Below the pieces are notes generated by a model that was given only the letters and a program-made list of their open reading frames with translations, ran no database searches and was not told the DNA's origin. From IMG/VR virus record IMGVR_UViG_3300048927_000336, positions 1 to 49,177 of that record: 49,177 nt of DNA. One strand, 5' to 3'. This stretch comes from a virus. A program made the position numbers and the translations under genes. Position 1 is the first letter of the stretch; every line of letters begins with the position of its first letter. This document shows, in pieces, positions 22,029 to 29,761 of this stretch.

Positions 22029-23325
22029 GCTGGCACAACGGATACGGGATGGCACCACGCCATCACCGGTTAAATTTTCCAATATGTGGCTGGTAAATCT
22101 TCGCATTACCGGGACGGGGTTAGCGTACCGGACGGGGCTTAAAGAGCACGTCTGGCGGGATCCAAAAATTTATCTCAATGATGAATTTCTTCAGCGCTGT
22201 CATGGCCTCCCGGTCATCGCTAATCACCCTGATGAAGCAACGCTCACCGAAGAGGATTTTACAGAGCGGGTAGTGGGTTCGGTGATGCTTCCTTATATCC
22301 GGGGTGATGAAGTCTGGGCTGTCTGCCGGGTTTATATCCGGGACATTGTTGATCAGATCATCACTGAGAAAGTCTCAACCAGCCCCGCAGTCGTCTTCAA
22401 CAACCAATCTGGCAGCGTAGAGGTAAAGGACGGCGACACAAACTTTCTCATAGAAGGCGTGCCGTTCCTGATCGATCACATTGCGCTGGTGACAGAGGAG
22501 CGCGGCTCGCTGGGCGTGTGGGACAAAGAGAAGATCCCAGCCGGGATCGAGGTTTCAAATAAAACAGGTGACTTAGATATGGATGAAAATCAGCTTCAAA
22601 CCCTGCTCGCTAAGGCGATTGGCGATGCGCTGGGCGGTGTTAATAAGGGGATTGAAACACTGACGGCGCGCATGGATTCGCTGGAAGGTGGATTCAATGC
22701 TCGCGCCGACGCCGAAGAGGCAGAAAAAAAAGAGGCCAAAGAAAAAGCCGATCAGGATGAAACAGCTAAAGCAGACGCAGCGGAGGAAGAACAGCGCAAA
22801 GCAGATGAGGCGGAAGCGCAGAAGCAGGCTGAAGAAAAAGCGAAAGCGGATGCTGAAGCTGAAGAAAAGCGCAAAGCCGATGAAGCAGCGGCTGCTGAAG
22901 AAAAAGAGCGTAATGACCAGGATATGGGCGAAGCGCAGTCCCGCGCTGATGCTGCTTATTCCGCCGTTGGCAAACGTGCACCAGAGCCGTTCTCCGGCGA
23001 AAAGGCGCTGGATTTCCGTAAGCGTGCGCTTGTGGCCATGCAAAAGCATTCACCTAAGCACGCCGATGTGAACATTCGCGCAATTGCTGACTCAGCCACG
23101 CTGTCTGTGCTTGAAGAGGCTATCTACAGCGAAGCGCGCAAAGCAATCGAAGATGAAATGCACAACACGCAGGGCCAGTTAAATAAACGTGTACGCAGCG
23201 ACGAAGCAGGTCGCCGCATCACTGAATATTTCGGTGATCCTAACGTCTGGCTCAGCACCTTTAAAACACCTGGCCGCGTGCTGGAAAAAATTAACACCCA
23301 GGGGAGCATGAACAATGGCCGCTAA
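22009..23325 (+). CDS. DUF2213 prohead protease with scaffold-like coiled coil
   Basis: The 438-residue protein has an N-terminal DUF2213 domain (residues about 1-185: VWRDPKIYLNDEFL, CHGLPVIANHPDEATL, VGSVMLPYIRGDEVW), which belongs to the capsid maturation protease group. Residues about 225-310 form an alternating-charge helix of K/E/A/D repeats, typical of a scaffold rod, followed by a folded C terminus (PFSGEKALDFRKRALVAMQK). Protease and scaffold in one chain fit a self-cleaving capsid assembly factor. The GTG start has GGAG and AGGGG upstream and overlaps the previous gene by 20 bp. Confidence 0.85.
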   Translation: MNLTELELAQRIRDGTTPSPVKFSNMWLVNLRITGTGLAYRTGLKEHVWRDPKIYLNDEFLQRCHGLPVIANHPDEATLTEEDFTERVVGSVMLPYIRGDEVWAVCRVYIRDIVDQIITEKVSTSPAVVFNNQSGSVEVKDGDTNFLIEGVPFLIDHIALVTEERGSLGVWDKEKIPAGIEVSNKTGDLDMDENQLQTLLAKAIGDALGGVNKGIETLTARMDSLEGGFNARADAEEAEKKEAKEKADQDETAKADAAEEEQRKADEAEAQKQAEEKAKADAEAEEKRKADEAAAAEEKERNDQDMGEAQSRADAAYSAVGKRAPEPFSGEKALDFRKRALVAMQKHSPKHADVNIRAIADSATLSVLEEAIYSEARKAIEDEMHNTQGQLNKRVRSDEAGRRITEYFGDPNVWLSTFKTPGRVLEKINTQGSMNNGR

Positions 23326-23941
23326 TTCCATCAGTTTCGATCCGTTCAAAACGCAGGGTACTACATCGGGCCTGTTCAACGTCGAATCCCGCGGCATGAC
23401 GCAGGGTGATGCCTGGGATGATCCGGCAGTACGGCTGCAGTTGTGTTCGGGAATGCTGGCCTCAGATGTTGATGCACCCGTATGGGGCGGCGTAGCTCTG
23501 GTTGAATGCATCTCGAATCCAGCCCAGAACGTTGCTGGCGCAACACTGAAGAAAGCGACCGCAAAATCCTGCAATGCCTTTTCTGTTGCTAATCAGGCCC
23601 ACCATGGCATCACCACGGCCGGAAATCCGGTCCCGCTGTTTATGCCTGGCGGATCAGTTCACTACTACCGCATTGGCTCACAAGCGCGTATTCCGCTCCC
23701 GATCAGCGCTGCTGTTGCTGCTCTGGCTGATGACAGTAATGCGGTTGATGGCGGTGACGTATTCGTGTGGAACGTCAAAGAAAACATGGTTGACCTGTTT
23801 TCTGCAGATGCTCCGGACAACCCAAAGATCATCATCAAGCTGCTGATGGTTTCGAATTCTGGAAACCTCACAGTAAAAAAAGAAGACAGCGGCAGCGTTG
23901 TCTGGGAATTCGATAAGCCTTGCGGCCTGTTTTTAATTTAA
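23315..23941 (+). CDS. Structural cement or decoration protein
   Basis: The 208-residue protein begins MAANSISFDPFKTQGTTSGL and is beta-rich with glycine/alanine segments (VWGGVALVECISN, GNPVPLFMPGGSVHYYRIGS). It lies between the protease/scaffold and the major capsid gene, where phages of this DUF1073/DUF2184 group carry a capsid cement protein. Its start overlaps the protease gene by 11 bp. Family membership is inferred mainly from position; it has no catalytic motif. Confidence 0.65.
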   Translation: MAANSISFDPFKTQGTTSGLFNVESRGMTQGDAWDDPAVRLQLCSGMLASDVDAPVWGGVALVECISNPAQNVAGATLKKATAKSCNAFSVANQAHHGITTAGNPVPLFMPGGSVHYYRIGSQARIPLPISAAVAALADDSNAVDGGDVFVWNVKENMVDLFSADAPDNPKIIIKLLMVSNSGNLTVKKEDSGSVVWEFDKPCGLFLI

Positions 23942-23951
23942 GGAACCAGCG

Positions 23952-24980
23952 ATGAGCGCATTTGCACCCGCCATTACTACCGTCTCACCATCGATGGTGC
24001 TACCAGAAATCATCATGCAATACAGCATGGCCTCTGGCGCTTTCGATATTCTGCCAGGCTCAGCGCCTACTGTTAAAATCAGCTCGGGTGATCTAGTCGT
24101 TTACCAAAAATACCTTCGCGCCACTACGCAGGCGCATGTAGGTCAGTCATTACCCGCGCAATTGCCGTCCACCACCATTACTGGCGGCTATGACCAGATG
24201 AAAACTTACCGTATCTCAACGCGCTCTCAGTACAGTTATCTCGATACTGATGCGGCGAATCGCTGGGGTTATTCGCTGGTGGAAGGTCTGCGTCTTGCAA
24301 ACCGTCAGGGCCACGCGCAACAGATGCGCAATATGCTGCTTTACGGGGTGCAGGCATCAAATAACGAAGGCATCACCAATTCCCCCAATGCGAATACGCT
24401 CAACCTGGGCAACGACAGTCTGGGGAATGATTCGTACACCACCTGGGATTCAGGCGAGATGGCTAAGTTCGTTCTGGGCCTGATTGCCGATCAGAAAACC
24501 CGCATGCTGCTGCTGGGCCAGCCGTTGACGACCGTCATTCTTTGTCCGCAACGTTTCATGAAGGCGCTGGAATGGACGGGCGTGGTTCAACTGACCAGTT
24601 ATCAGCGTCCGGGTGGTGGTACGGCTACTGTCGGCACGATGGTGAAAACTATCGTAAACGACGCGTCCGGCGATGATGTGATTTTCTGTCAGGACGACAC
24701 GCTGATCGGTAAAGGGGCAGGCGGAACGGATCTGATTATCGTCACTAACCCGGAAATTGTGGTACCTGAAGCCCGGCAGGATATTAACACCAACATTTTC
24801 GCCACGCTGACCCCGAATCAGCAGGCGGTAAATGTGATGTTCTGCGACGTCGCCGCGCCGACTGAAGTGCCTTCGCCTATGCCTGATGGCGGGCTGACCA
24901 CGCTCTACACAATGCGATCCACGCCTGGCTGGAACTTCCGTTCTGAAGGCGTGACGCTTCTGTCTGCTAAATACGCCTGA
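23952..24980 (+). CDS. Major capsid protein (DUF2184)
   Basis: The 342-residue protein matches the DUF2184 capsid family, which has an HK97-type fold. Signatures include YDQMKTYRISTRSQYSYLDT, the E-loop-proximal GDLVVYQKYLRATTQAH, LLYGVQASNNEGITNSPNAN, and the C-terminal RSTPGWNFRSEGVTLLSAKY. AGGA precedes the ATG. A terminator 22 bp after its stop would raise the amount of the capsid message relative to downstream genes. Confidence 0.92.
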   Translation: MSAFAPAITTVSPSMVLPEIIMQYSMASGAFDILPGSAPTVKISSGDLVVYQKYLRATTQAHVGQSLPAQLPSTTITGGYDQMKTYRISTRSQYSYLDTDAANRWGYSLVEGLRLANRQGHAQQMRNMLLYGVQASNNEGITNSPNANTLNLGNDSLGNDSYTTWDSGEMAKFVLGLIADQKTRMLLLGQPLTTVILCPQRFMKALEWTGVVQLTSYQRPGGGTATVGTMVKTIVNDASGDDVIFCQDDTLIGKGAGGTDLIIVTNPEIVVPEARQDINTNIFATLTPNQQAVNVMFCDVAAPTEVPSPMPDGGLTTLYTMRSTPGWNFRSEGVTLLSAKYA

Positions 24981-25001
24981 TCCGGGCATCTGAAAATAAC
25001 T

Positions 25002-25026
25002 AAGGGAGCACAGGCTCCCTTTTTTT
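25002..25026 (+). terminator. Terminator after the major capsid gene
   Basis: AAGGGAGC-ACAG-GCTCCCTT followed by T residues. A terminator here, inside the late unit, is passed only by Q-modified polymerase or by partial read-through. Confidence 0.85.
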
Positions 25027-25039
25027 ATGAGGTAATTTC

Positions 25040-25510
25040 ATGAAACTCTTTATCAGCAATTGTTCCCGCCAGACCCACACCTTCAATTACAAACTGCCTG
25101 AAAAACAGCAGTCGTTTGGCATTACCATCCCTGCTGGCCGCCAGCACATGATTGAGCAGCCTGAAGATGTGATCTCGTACATCATCAGTCAGCATGAACC
25201 CTATGGCCTTCAGCACCGCGACAAAGTTGATAAAAATTTTTCGGGGATCTGCTATTCGCTGGATAAACCGCTCAGCAGCGCTCAGATCATTGAAAACGCA
25301 GAGCAGAAGCTGGAAAACCTCGACGACATGTCACAGGCGATTCTCGAAGCCAGCGCTGTGGCGCTCAATAATGCCGTTGAGTCGGCGGTAATTCAGAGTG
25401 GCGAGACGCCGCTGGGCGACGGCATTCAGATGGAAATCAAAGGGGAGGCCATCGACCAGGATCAACCCACCACGACCAAAGTCGACAAAAAAATTCAGGT
25501 CAAAAAATAA
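25040..25510 (+). CDS. Hypothetical head-region protein
   Basis: The 156-residue protein begins MKLFISNCSRQTHTFNYKLP, with a beta-rich N-terminal half (SFGITIPAGRQHMIEQPEDV) and a helical, low-complexity C-terminal half. The N-terminal pattern, a short domain that refers to ITIPAG and a position at the head-tail junction, is shared with phage proteins of unknown role that follow DUF2184 capsids. GAGG lies seven bases upstream. Its TAA overlaps the next start, so it belongs to the head completion set. Confidence 0.65.
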   Translation: MKLFISNCSRQTHTFNYKLPEKQQSFGITIPAGRQHMIEQPEDVISYIISQHEPYGLQHRDKVDKNFSGICYSLDKPLSSAQIIENAEQKLENLDDMSQAILEASAVALNNAVESAVIQSGETPLGDGIQMEIKGEAIDQDQPTTTKVDKKIQVKK

Positions 25511-25962
25511 TGACGCCGCGCCCGACACTCGCCGGATTTCTCCGGTTCGTCCGGGCGGCCATGGGTGTTCCTGAATCCGCAATTACGGATGACGATCCGA
25601 CGATTGAATGTTGTTTCAAATCGGCGCTGGAGCTGATGCCCCGGAATGTCGGACTGGAGCGGCTGCCAATCGTCCGGATGAATACAGTTTACAACCTGGC
25701 CGCCTCGCTGCTGCTCAATTATGCCAACGACACCCCACCTTCGACTTATTTTTCGGACCTGCGAAAAAAATTCGGGATTGGTAATTATATCGCGGGGATC
25801 ACCTCATCAGCCTCCGATCAGGGAACATCCGGTTCAATCACTATCAGCAATGCGCTGAATAACCTGACTCTGGCCGACCTGATGCTGATGCAGGATCCGT
25901 ATGGACGTGCGGCGCTGGCGGTATTGATGGAACTGGGGCCGCTCTGGGGGTATACGCCATGA
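25510..25962 (+). CDS. Head-tail adaptor or head completion protein
   Basis: The 150-residue protein begins MTPRPTLAGFLRFVRAAMGV and has helical segments PTIECCFKSALELM and YNLAASLLLNYAN that match the fold expected of gp6-like adaptors binding the portal. ATG overlaps the previous stop (TAATG) and its own TGA overlaps the next ATG. Order after the capsid gene, size and helical content support the adaptor role; direct sequence identity is not claimed. Confidence 0.6.
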   Translation: MTPRPTLAGFLRFVRAAMGVPESAITDDDPTIECCFKSALELMPRNVGLERLPIVRMNTVYNLAASLLLNYANDTPPSTYFSDLRKKFGIGNYIAGITSSASDQGTSGSITISNALNNLTLADLMLMQDPYGRAALAVLMELGPLWGYTP

Positions 25963-26387
25963 AAATTTGCCTGGGTGTAGTCGATATGCCGTATGACTAC
26001 GGCGAAGAACCTGCAACCACATTTGAAGTAGCTACCCGGCTGGAGGAGGATTATGGCCTCTTTTCCCATTTCTGGGCGCAACACAAGGACGACATTATTC
26101 AGGAGGCCGGCACCGCTGTTGCCCACCAGCTGATAAACCGAATCCGTTACGGCGCGCCGGACGGCGGTGATCTGCAGATGGGGAACGTGATTCAGAAATT
26201 TAATATTTTTCTGGAGCAGGAGGAGATGGCTGGTCTTGGTGTGGCAGGTGTACCGACACAGGCGGCAATACATGGGGTAAACAGCCGTCTGAAACGACAG
26301 TTTGGACCGCGTCGGCCATCATTTATTGATGGCGGCCTATTCAAAACTTCATTCACCGCCTGGATAGAAAACGATGCCGAGACTTGA
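25959..26387 (+). CDS. Head-tail connector or tail completion protein
   Basis: The 142-residue protein begins MKICLGVVDMPYDYGEEPAT and ends GGLFKTSFTAWIENDAET. The C-terminal RPSFIDGGLFKTSFTAWI pattern resembles tail-terminator/HK97 gp10-like proteins, whose C termini carry GGLF/G-x-L-x2-S units. It is coupled to both neighbours, starting with ATGA and overlapping the next gene by 14 bp. The role is inferred from order between adaptor and sheath genes. Confidence 0.55.
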   Translation: MKICLGVVDMPYDYGEEPATTFEVATRLEEDYGLFSHFWAQHKDDIIQEAGTAVAHQLINRIRYGAPDGGDLQMGNVIQKFNIFLEQEEMAGLGVAGVPTQAAIHGVNSRLKRQFGPRRPSFIDGGLFKTSFTAWIENDAET

Positions 26388-27306
26388 TGAATTTGCCGAA
26401 AACACCGGCTCTCAACTTTCCTCAGTTCTTCATTCCGCCGTAGAAACCATTTCCTCAAGCCAGCAAATTACCTTCCGCCTTTACGTAAAAAAGGTGCTGC
26501 CGCTGGACGGCTTCGTGTACTGGGTTAATGCGGCCATCCTGACCGATGACGAGCGAGAGAAGGTTGGGCTGCCGGTCACCAGAACCGTCTCAGGCAGCCT
26601 TCACCGGCAGGTAGTCTCTGAACAGTCAGAATCTATTTCGGGCTCGACTAACAATATTATTTTTACACCGCTGGAGCAGGCCGACGAACTGAATTCAGTG
26701 AATCTTGATACGGTTTATTTCGGTGAGTATGACGGCACGCAGTTTGCCTTTTCGCGTATGGAGGCCCGTTATACGCAGGCCGGAATCTACCATTACCGCG
26801 GCACAGCCATTCAGCCCACTATGCGCACGCAGATCATCGAGAGCGCAGCAGAAATTTCAGATGAACAGATTCTGTCTAACAGTATCCCTATCTGGCTTTC
26901 GCTAAACCAGTTCGCCACGGTCTATCCGTCTTTCCTTTCCCCTTCAAACCTGCGACCGCCATACATCGTGGCAGATGTGCGCTCAACCACGGCGCTGCAA
27001 CTTGCCCCGCATTATGACAGTCGCAGCCAGCACGTTGCCGATCAGGTGCGTCTGACCATGTACGGCCTGACTAATGCGCAGGCGCTGCAGTTCGTGGACT
27101 ACGTGGTTAACACGGCGCTGGAAGATGAGGTATTCGGTATCACCAACGTACCGGTTGTGATCGATGGCAAGCGCACTCAGGTAGAGATGGGCGTGCTGGC
27201 CAGACAGAAGTTTGTAGATTTCGACATCAATTATTACCAGTCAACCGCGATCGATGTTGCTCATCAACTGATCACGGAAGCCATCATCAACTACGAGATA
27301 AAATAA
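26374..27306 (+). CDS. Phage neck or tail-terminator protein
   Basis: The 310-residue protein begins MPRLDEFAENTGSQLSSVLH and contains ITFRLYVKKVLPLDGFVYW, VYFGEYDGTQFAFSRMEARY and RQKFVDFDINYYQSTAIDVA. It is a soluble alpha/beta protein without catalytic motif. It stands immediately before the sheath gene, with the sheath ATG overlapping its TAA, as do terminator-like proteins in DUF3383 myophages. I assign it to the neck/tail junction by order only. Confidence 0.55.
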   Translation: MPRLDEFAENTGSQLSSVLHSAVETISSSQQITFRLYVKKVLPLDGFVYWVNAAILTDDEREKVGLPVTRTVSGSLHRQVVSEQSESISGSTNNIIFTPLEQADELNSVNLDTVYFGEYDGTQFAFSRMEARYTQAGIYHYRGTAIQPTMRTQIIESAAEISDEQILSNSIPIWLSLNQFATVYPSFLSPSNLRPPYIVADVRSTTALQLAPHYDSRSQHVADQVRLTMYGLTNAQALQFVDYVVNTALEDEVFGITNVPVVIDGKRTQVEMGVLARQKFVDFDINYYQSTAIDVAHQLITEAIINYEIK

Positions 27307-28625
27307 TGAGTACTCGAATTGTCACGATAAACGTATCACAGACAATCAGCGGCACACCGTCAGGGCTGCAGCAGATGTCGGCGCTGGTCTCAGCTGGAAT
27401 GACGAATCTGTCACCCGGTGAGCCAGCGCTACTGACTGAATCGTCTGAACTGAGCGATATTCTGGGCCTGACACCTGTTTCATTTGCTGTGCGGGAAAAT
27501 GGCGAAAGCTATCTGGCTATGCTGGGAATTTCTGACGGCATGACCAGCTATGCCGTTGGAGATAGTGTTGAAATTACCACTACAGGCTTTACGCCAGAGG
27601 CACTTAACGGGACGTGGACGGCTCAGCTTGCGTCAGAAAATATTATCATCTGGGATATAAGCGCATCTTCAACCGACGTTGAAGTGATCGGCACGTTCTC
27701 CATCAAAAATAACGTCACTTCGCTGGAAACCGCGGCAGATGAGTTCTTTGCACAGGGATCATCGGTGGGCGTCTATGTGATTGAACTCGGATCAGGGTTA
27801 ACCGTCCCGGAACAGATTGCAGCGCTAAAAAAGTACATTGATGAGCCGCTAAAACGATTTTATGCCTATCACGTCCCGCGCTCATGGGATGGGGATGAAG
27901 ATTTTATTTCTCTGGCGAAACTGCACACATCGAATGAGTCCATGCTCTACTTTTTTGTGCTGACTGACACGCCAGCTGATACTAATTCCGTGTCGCCCTA
28001 TGCAGGGATCAAATCAGTTATTGCCATCGCCGACCCATCCTATCCGGACACAAATGCTGCTGTGGCCGCGATGTGGAATTTCGTATCTGCTGCACCATCC
28101 GAAGTAAATAAAGTGCCGCCTATGGCATTTCGTTTCCTTCAGGCCGTCAATGCGCATCCGGGTAAGAACAGCATTCTTAAAAGAATGCAGAACCAAAATA
28201 TTAACTATGTCGATACCGGCGCAGAAGGCGGTATCAGCAACACAATACTGGCTAACGGCGTCACCAGTGACGGTAACGATATGACCTACTGGTATTCGGT
28301 AGACTGGGTGCAAATTAACGCAAATATGGCGCTGGCAAACGCTGTCATTAATGGCAGCAATAACCCAATCAATCCGCTGTATTACGATCAGGATGGTGTT
28401 GATCGGCTCCAGTTGGTTGCCCAGGGTATATTCGACACGGGTGGCAGTTATGGCCTGGTGAATGGCGCTCCTGTTGTTAGCGCAATTAAGTTCAAAACCT
28501 ACATTAAAAATAACCCGAACGACTATGCAAAAGGGCGCTATGCGGGGCTTTCAGCCACGTATACACCGATGCGCGGTTTTACCGAAATCGTTTTCAACAT
28601 CAACGTCACTATGCAGCTTTCGTGA
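27306..28625 (+). CDS. Contractile tail sheath (DUF3383)
   Basis: The 439-residue protein fits the DUF3383 family, which includes tail sheath-like proteins of myophages. It has INVSQTISGTPSGLQQMSAL near the N terminus, AADEFFAQGSSVGVYVIELG, FYAYHVPRSWDGDEDFISLA in the middle and the C-terminal YTPMRGFTEIVFNINVTMQL. A sheath means a contractile tail, so the phage is a myovirus. The following gene, eleven bases away, encodes the tube. Confidence 0.85.
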   Translation: MSTRIVTINVSQTISGTPSGLQQMSALVSAGMTNLSPGEPALLTESSELSDILGLTPVSFAVRENGESYLAMLGISDGMTSYAVGDSVEITTTGFTPEALNGTWTAQLASENIIIWDISASSTDVEVIGTFSIKNNVTSLETAADEFFAQGSSVGVYVIELGSGLTVPEQIAALKKYIDEPLKRFYAYHVPRSWDGDEDFISLAKLHTSNESMLYFFVLTDTPADTNSVSPYAGIKSVIAIADPSYPDTNAAVAAMWNFVSAAPSEVNKVPPMAFRFLQAVNAHPGKNSILKRMQNQNINYVDTGAEGGISNTILANGVTSDGNDMTYWYSVDWVQINANMALANAVINGSNNPINPLYYDQDGVDRLQLVAQGIFDTGGSYGLVNGAPVVSAIKFKTYIKNNPNDYAKGRYAGLSATYTPMRGFTEIVFNINVTMQLS

Positions 28626-28635
28626 GGGATAAACC

Positions 28636-29079
28636 GTGGCTACAAATCCAAAAATCAAACAGGGCGTGCTGAACCGTGTTCGTGCCAGCATCAAATTCAG
28701 TGACGTGCCGGAGCTGAATGTATCGGCCTCATATTTGGCGAAGGAAGGCATTGAGATTACCTTTCAGGGCAACATCGTTGAACCACTGCCAACCATGACC
28801 GGCATTGTTCAGTCACCGCAGCCCTACATGATGGCACAGGCCAAAATTCATCTGGTGCGCAGTCAGGCACTGGCCGCACAGTTTAAAGCGCGCTATGAGA
28901 AAGACGGTGTACTGGGCGACTGTCGGCTTTATACCGATAGCAGCACATTCGGTGATTTTGACCTGTCCAACACGTCGATTTCCAACTGCGGAGATATGAC
29001 ATTCGCTGGTGGCGATCCGGGGCTGCTAATCACCCTGACCGGCATTTATTACACCAACTCTGATATGTGGGATCTGTGA
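28636..29079 (+). CDS. Tail tube protein
   Basis: The 147-residue protein from GTG 28636 (GAGGGA seven bases upstream) starts with ATNPKIKQGVLNRVRASIKF and contains VSASYLAKEGIEITFQGNIV and MTFAGGDPGLLITLTGIYYT. Gene order directly after the sheath, length of about 150 residues, and the beta-rich sequence fit the tube subunit of DUF3383 phages. The stop overlaps the start of the chaperone gene (TGATG). Confidence 0.8.
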   Translation: MATNPKIKQGVLNRVRASIKFSDVPELNVSASYLAKEGIEITFQGNIVEPLPTMTGIVQSPQPYMMAQAKIHLVRSQALAAQFKARYEKDGVLGDCRLYTDSSTFGDFDLSNTSISNCGDMTFAGGDPGLLITLTGIYYTNSDMWDL

Positions 29080-29663
29080 TGAAAATTGCGCGCAACATGA
29101 ATCTGATAGCTGAAGTGGAAACAGAAAACGGTAAGTGCTGGATCCACAGCACGCCGATATCGAAAGAGGTTTACCGTCAGCATTTCTTTATTCTCAGCAA
29201 AGTTTTTGCATCGATCTTTAGCGAAGGGTTGGGCACGGTTGCGGGTCCGCGCGTGGCCTATTTGCTGCTTGAAAAAATCGCGAGCGATTTGGAGATCTGG
29301 GACGGTGCCAACGGGGTGCGTAATACGCTGGTTAATGAAATTATCCGGCTGTCTAACCTGGTTTATCCGGTTGAAGGTAAGGGCTGGGATAACCAGCCGC
29401 TGGAGGTTGCTCTCGATAAAGGGATAGTTGAGCTGGATGATGTGATCGGTGAACTGGTTTTTTTTATATGCGTCTCTGCGATAAACAAACCAGACCAGGC
29501 GAAATCCCTGATGGAGAGCGTGGGTGGACTATGGAACAGTCGAATTACATCGTTGAATGTTACGGACTGGACAGCATCATTACCGATATCGAAGCCTGCC
29601 GAGAATACTGGCGAGACGGAGACCACGTTATCAGCGACCTCCTCGGATACGCTACCGGTATAG
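29079..29663 (+). CDS. Tail assembly chaperone
   Basis: The 194-residue protein from ATG 29079 starts MKIARNMNLIAEVETENGKC and contains HFFILSKVFASIFSEGLGTV, RVAYLLLEKIASDLEIWDGA and a serine/threonine-rich tail. It precedes the tape measure gene, the place of tail assembly chaperones that coat the tape measure protein during assembly. A run of eight T at 29458-29465 and an overlapping open frame in the -1 register suggest that a longer fusion may also be made. Confidence 0.7.
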   Translation: MKIARNMNLIAEVETENGKCWIHSTPISKEVYRQHFFILSKVFASIFSEGLGTVAGPRVAYLLLEKIASDLEIWDGANGVRNTLVNEIIRLSNLVYPVEGKGWDNQPLEVALDKGIVELDDVIGELVFFICVSAINKPDQAKSLMESVGGLWNSRITSLNVTDWTASLPISKPAENTGETETTLSATSSDTLPV

Positions 29664-29761
29664 GTTTCAGCGAACTGTTCAGTCAAAGTGGCCTCGAGCT
29701 GCACACGGCCGCGCAGCTTCGTGAGCTGCTGAAATGCAAACCGCGGGGGATTTTTCAGTGA
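29468..29761 (+). CDS. Overlapping second chaperone ORF (possible -1 frameshift extension)
   Basis: This frame (-1 to the chaperone) is open from 29453 and ends at TGA 29759-29761, overlapping the GTG start of the tape measure gene. The part from ATG 29531 onward looks protein-like: MEQSNYIVECYGLDSIITDI, REYWRDGDHVISDLLGYATG and ELHTAAQLRELLK. It could be reached by slippage on the T run at 29458-29465, giving a product of about 227 residues as in lambda G/GT, or be started separately at 29531, where the ribosome site is weak. Which applies cannot be told from sequence alone. Confidence 0.5.
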   Translation: MRLCDKQTRPGEIPDGERGWTMEQSNYIVECYGLDSIITDIEACREYWRDGDHVISDLLGYATGIGFSELFSQSGLELHTAAQLRELLKCKPRGIFQ

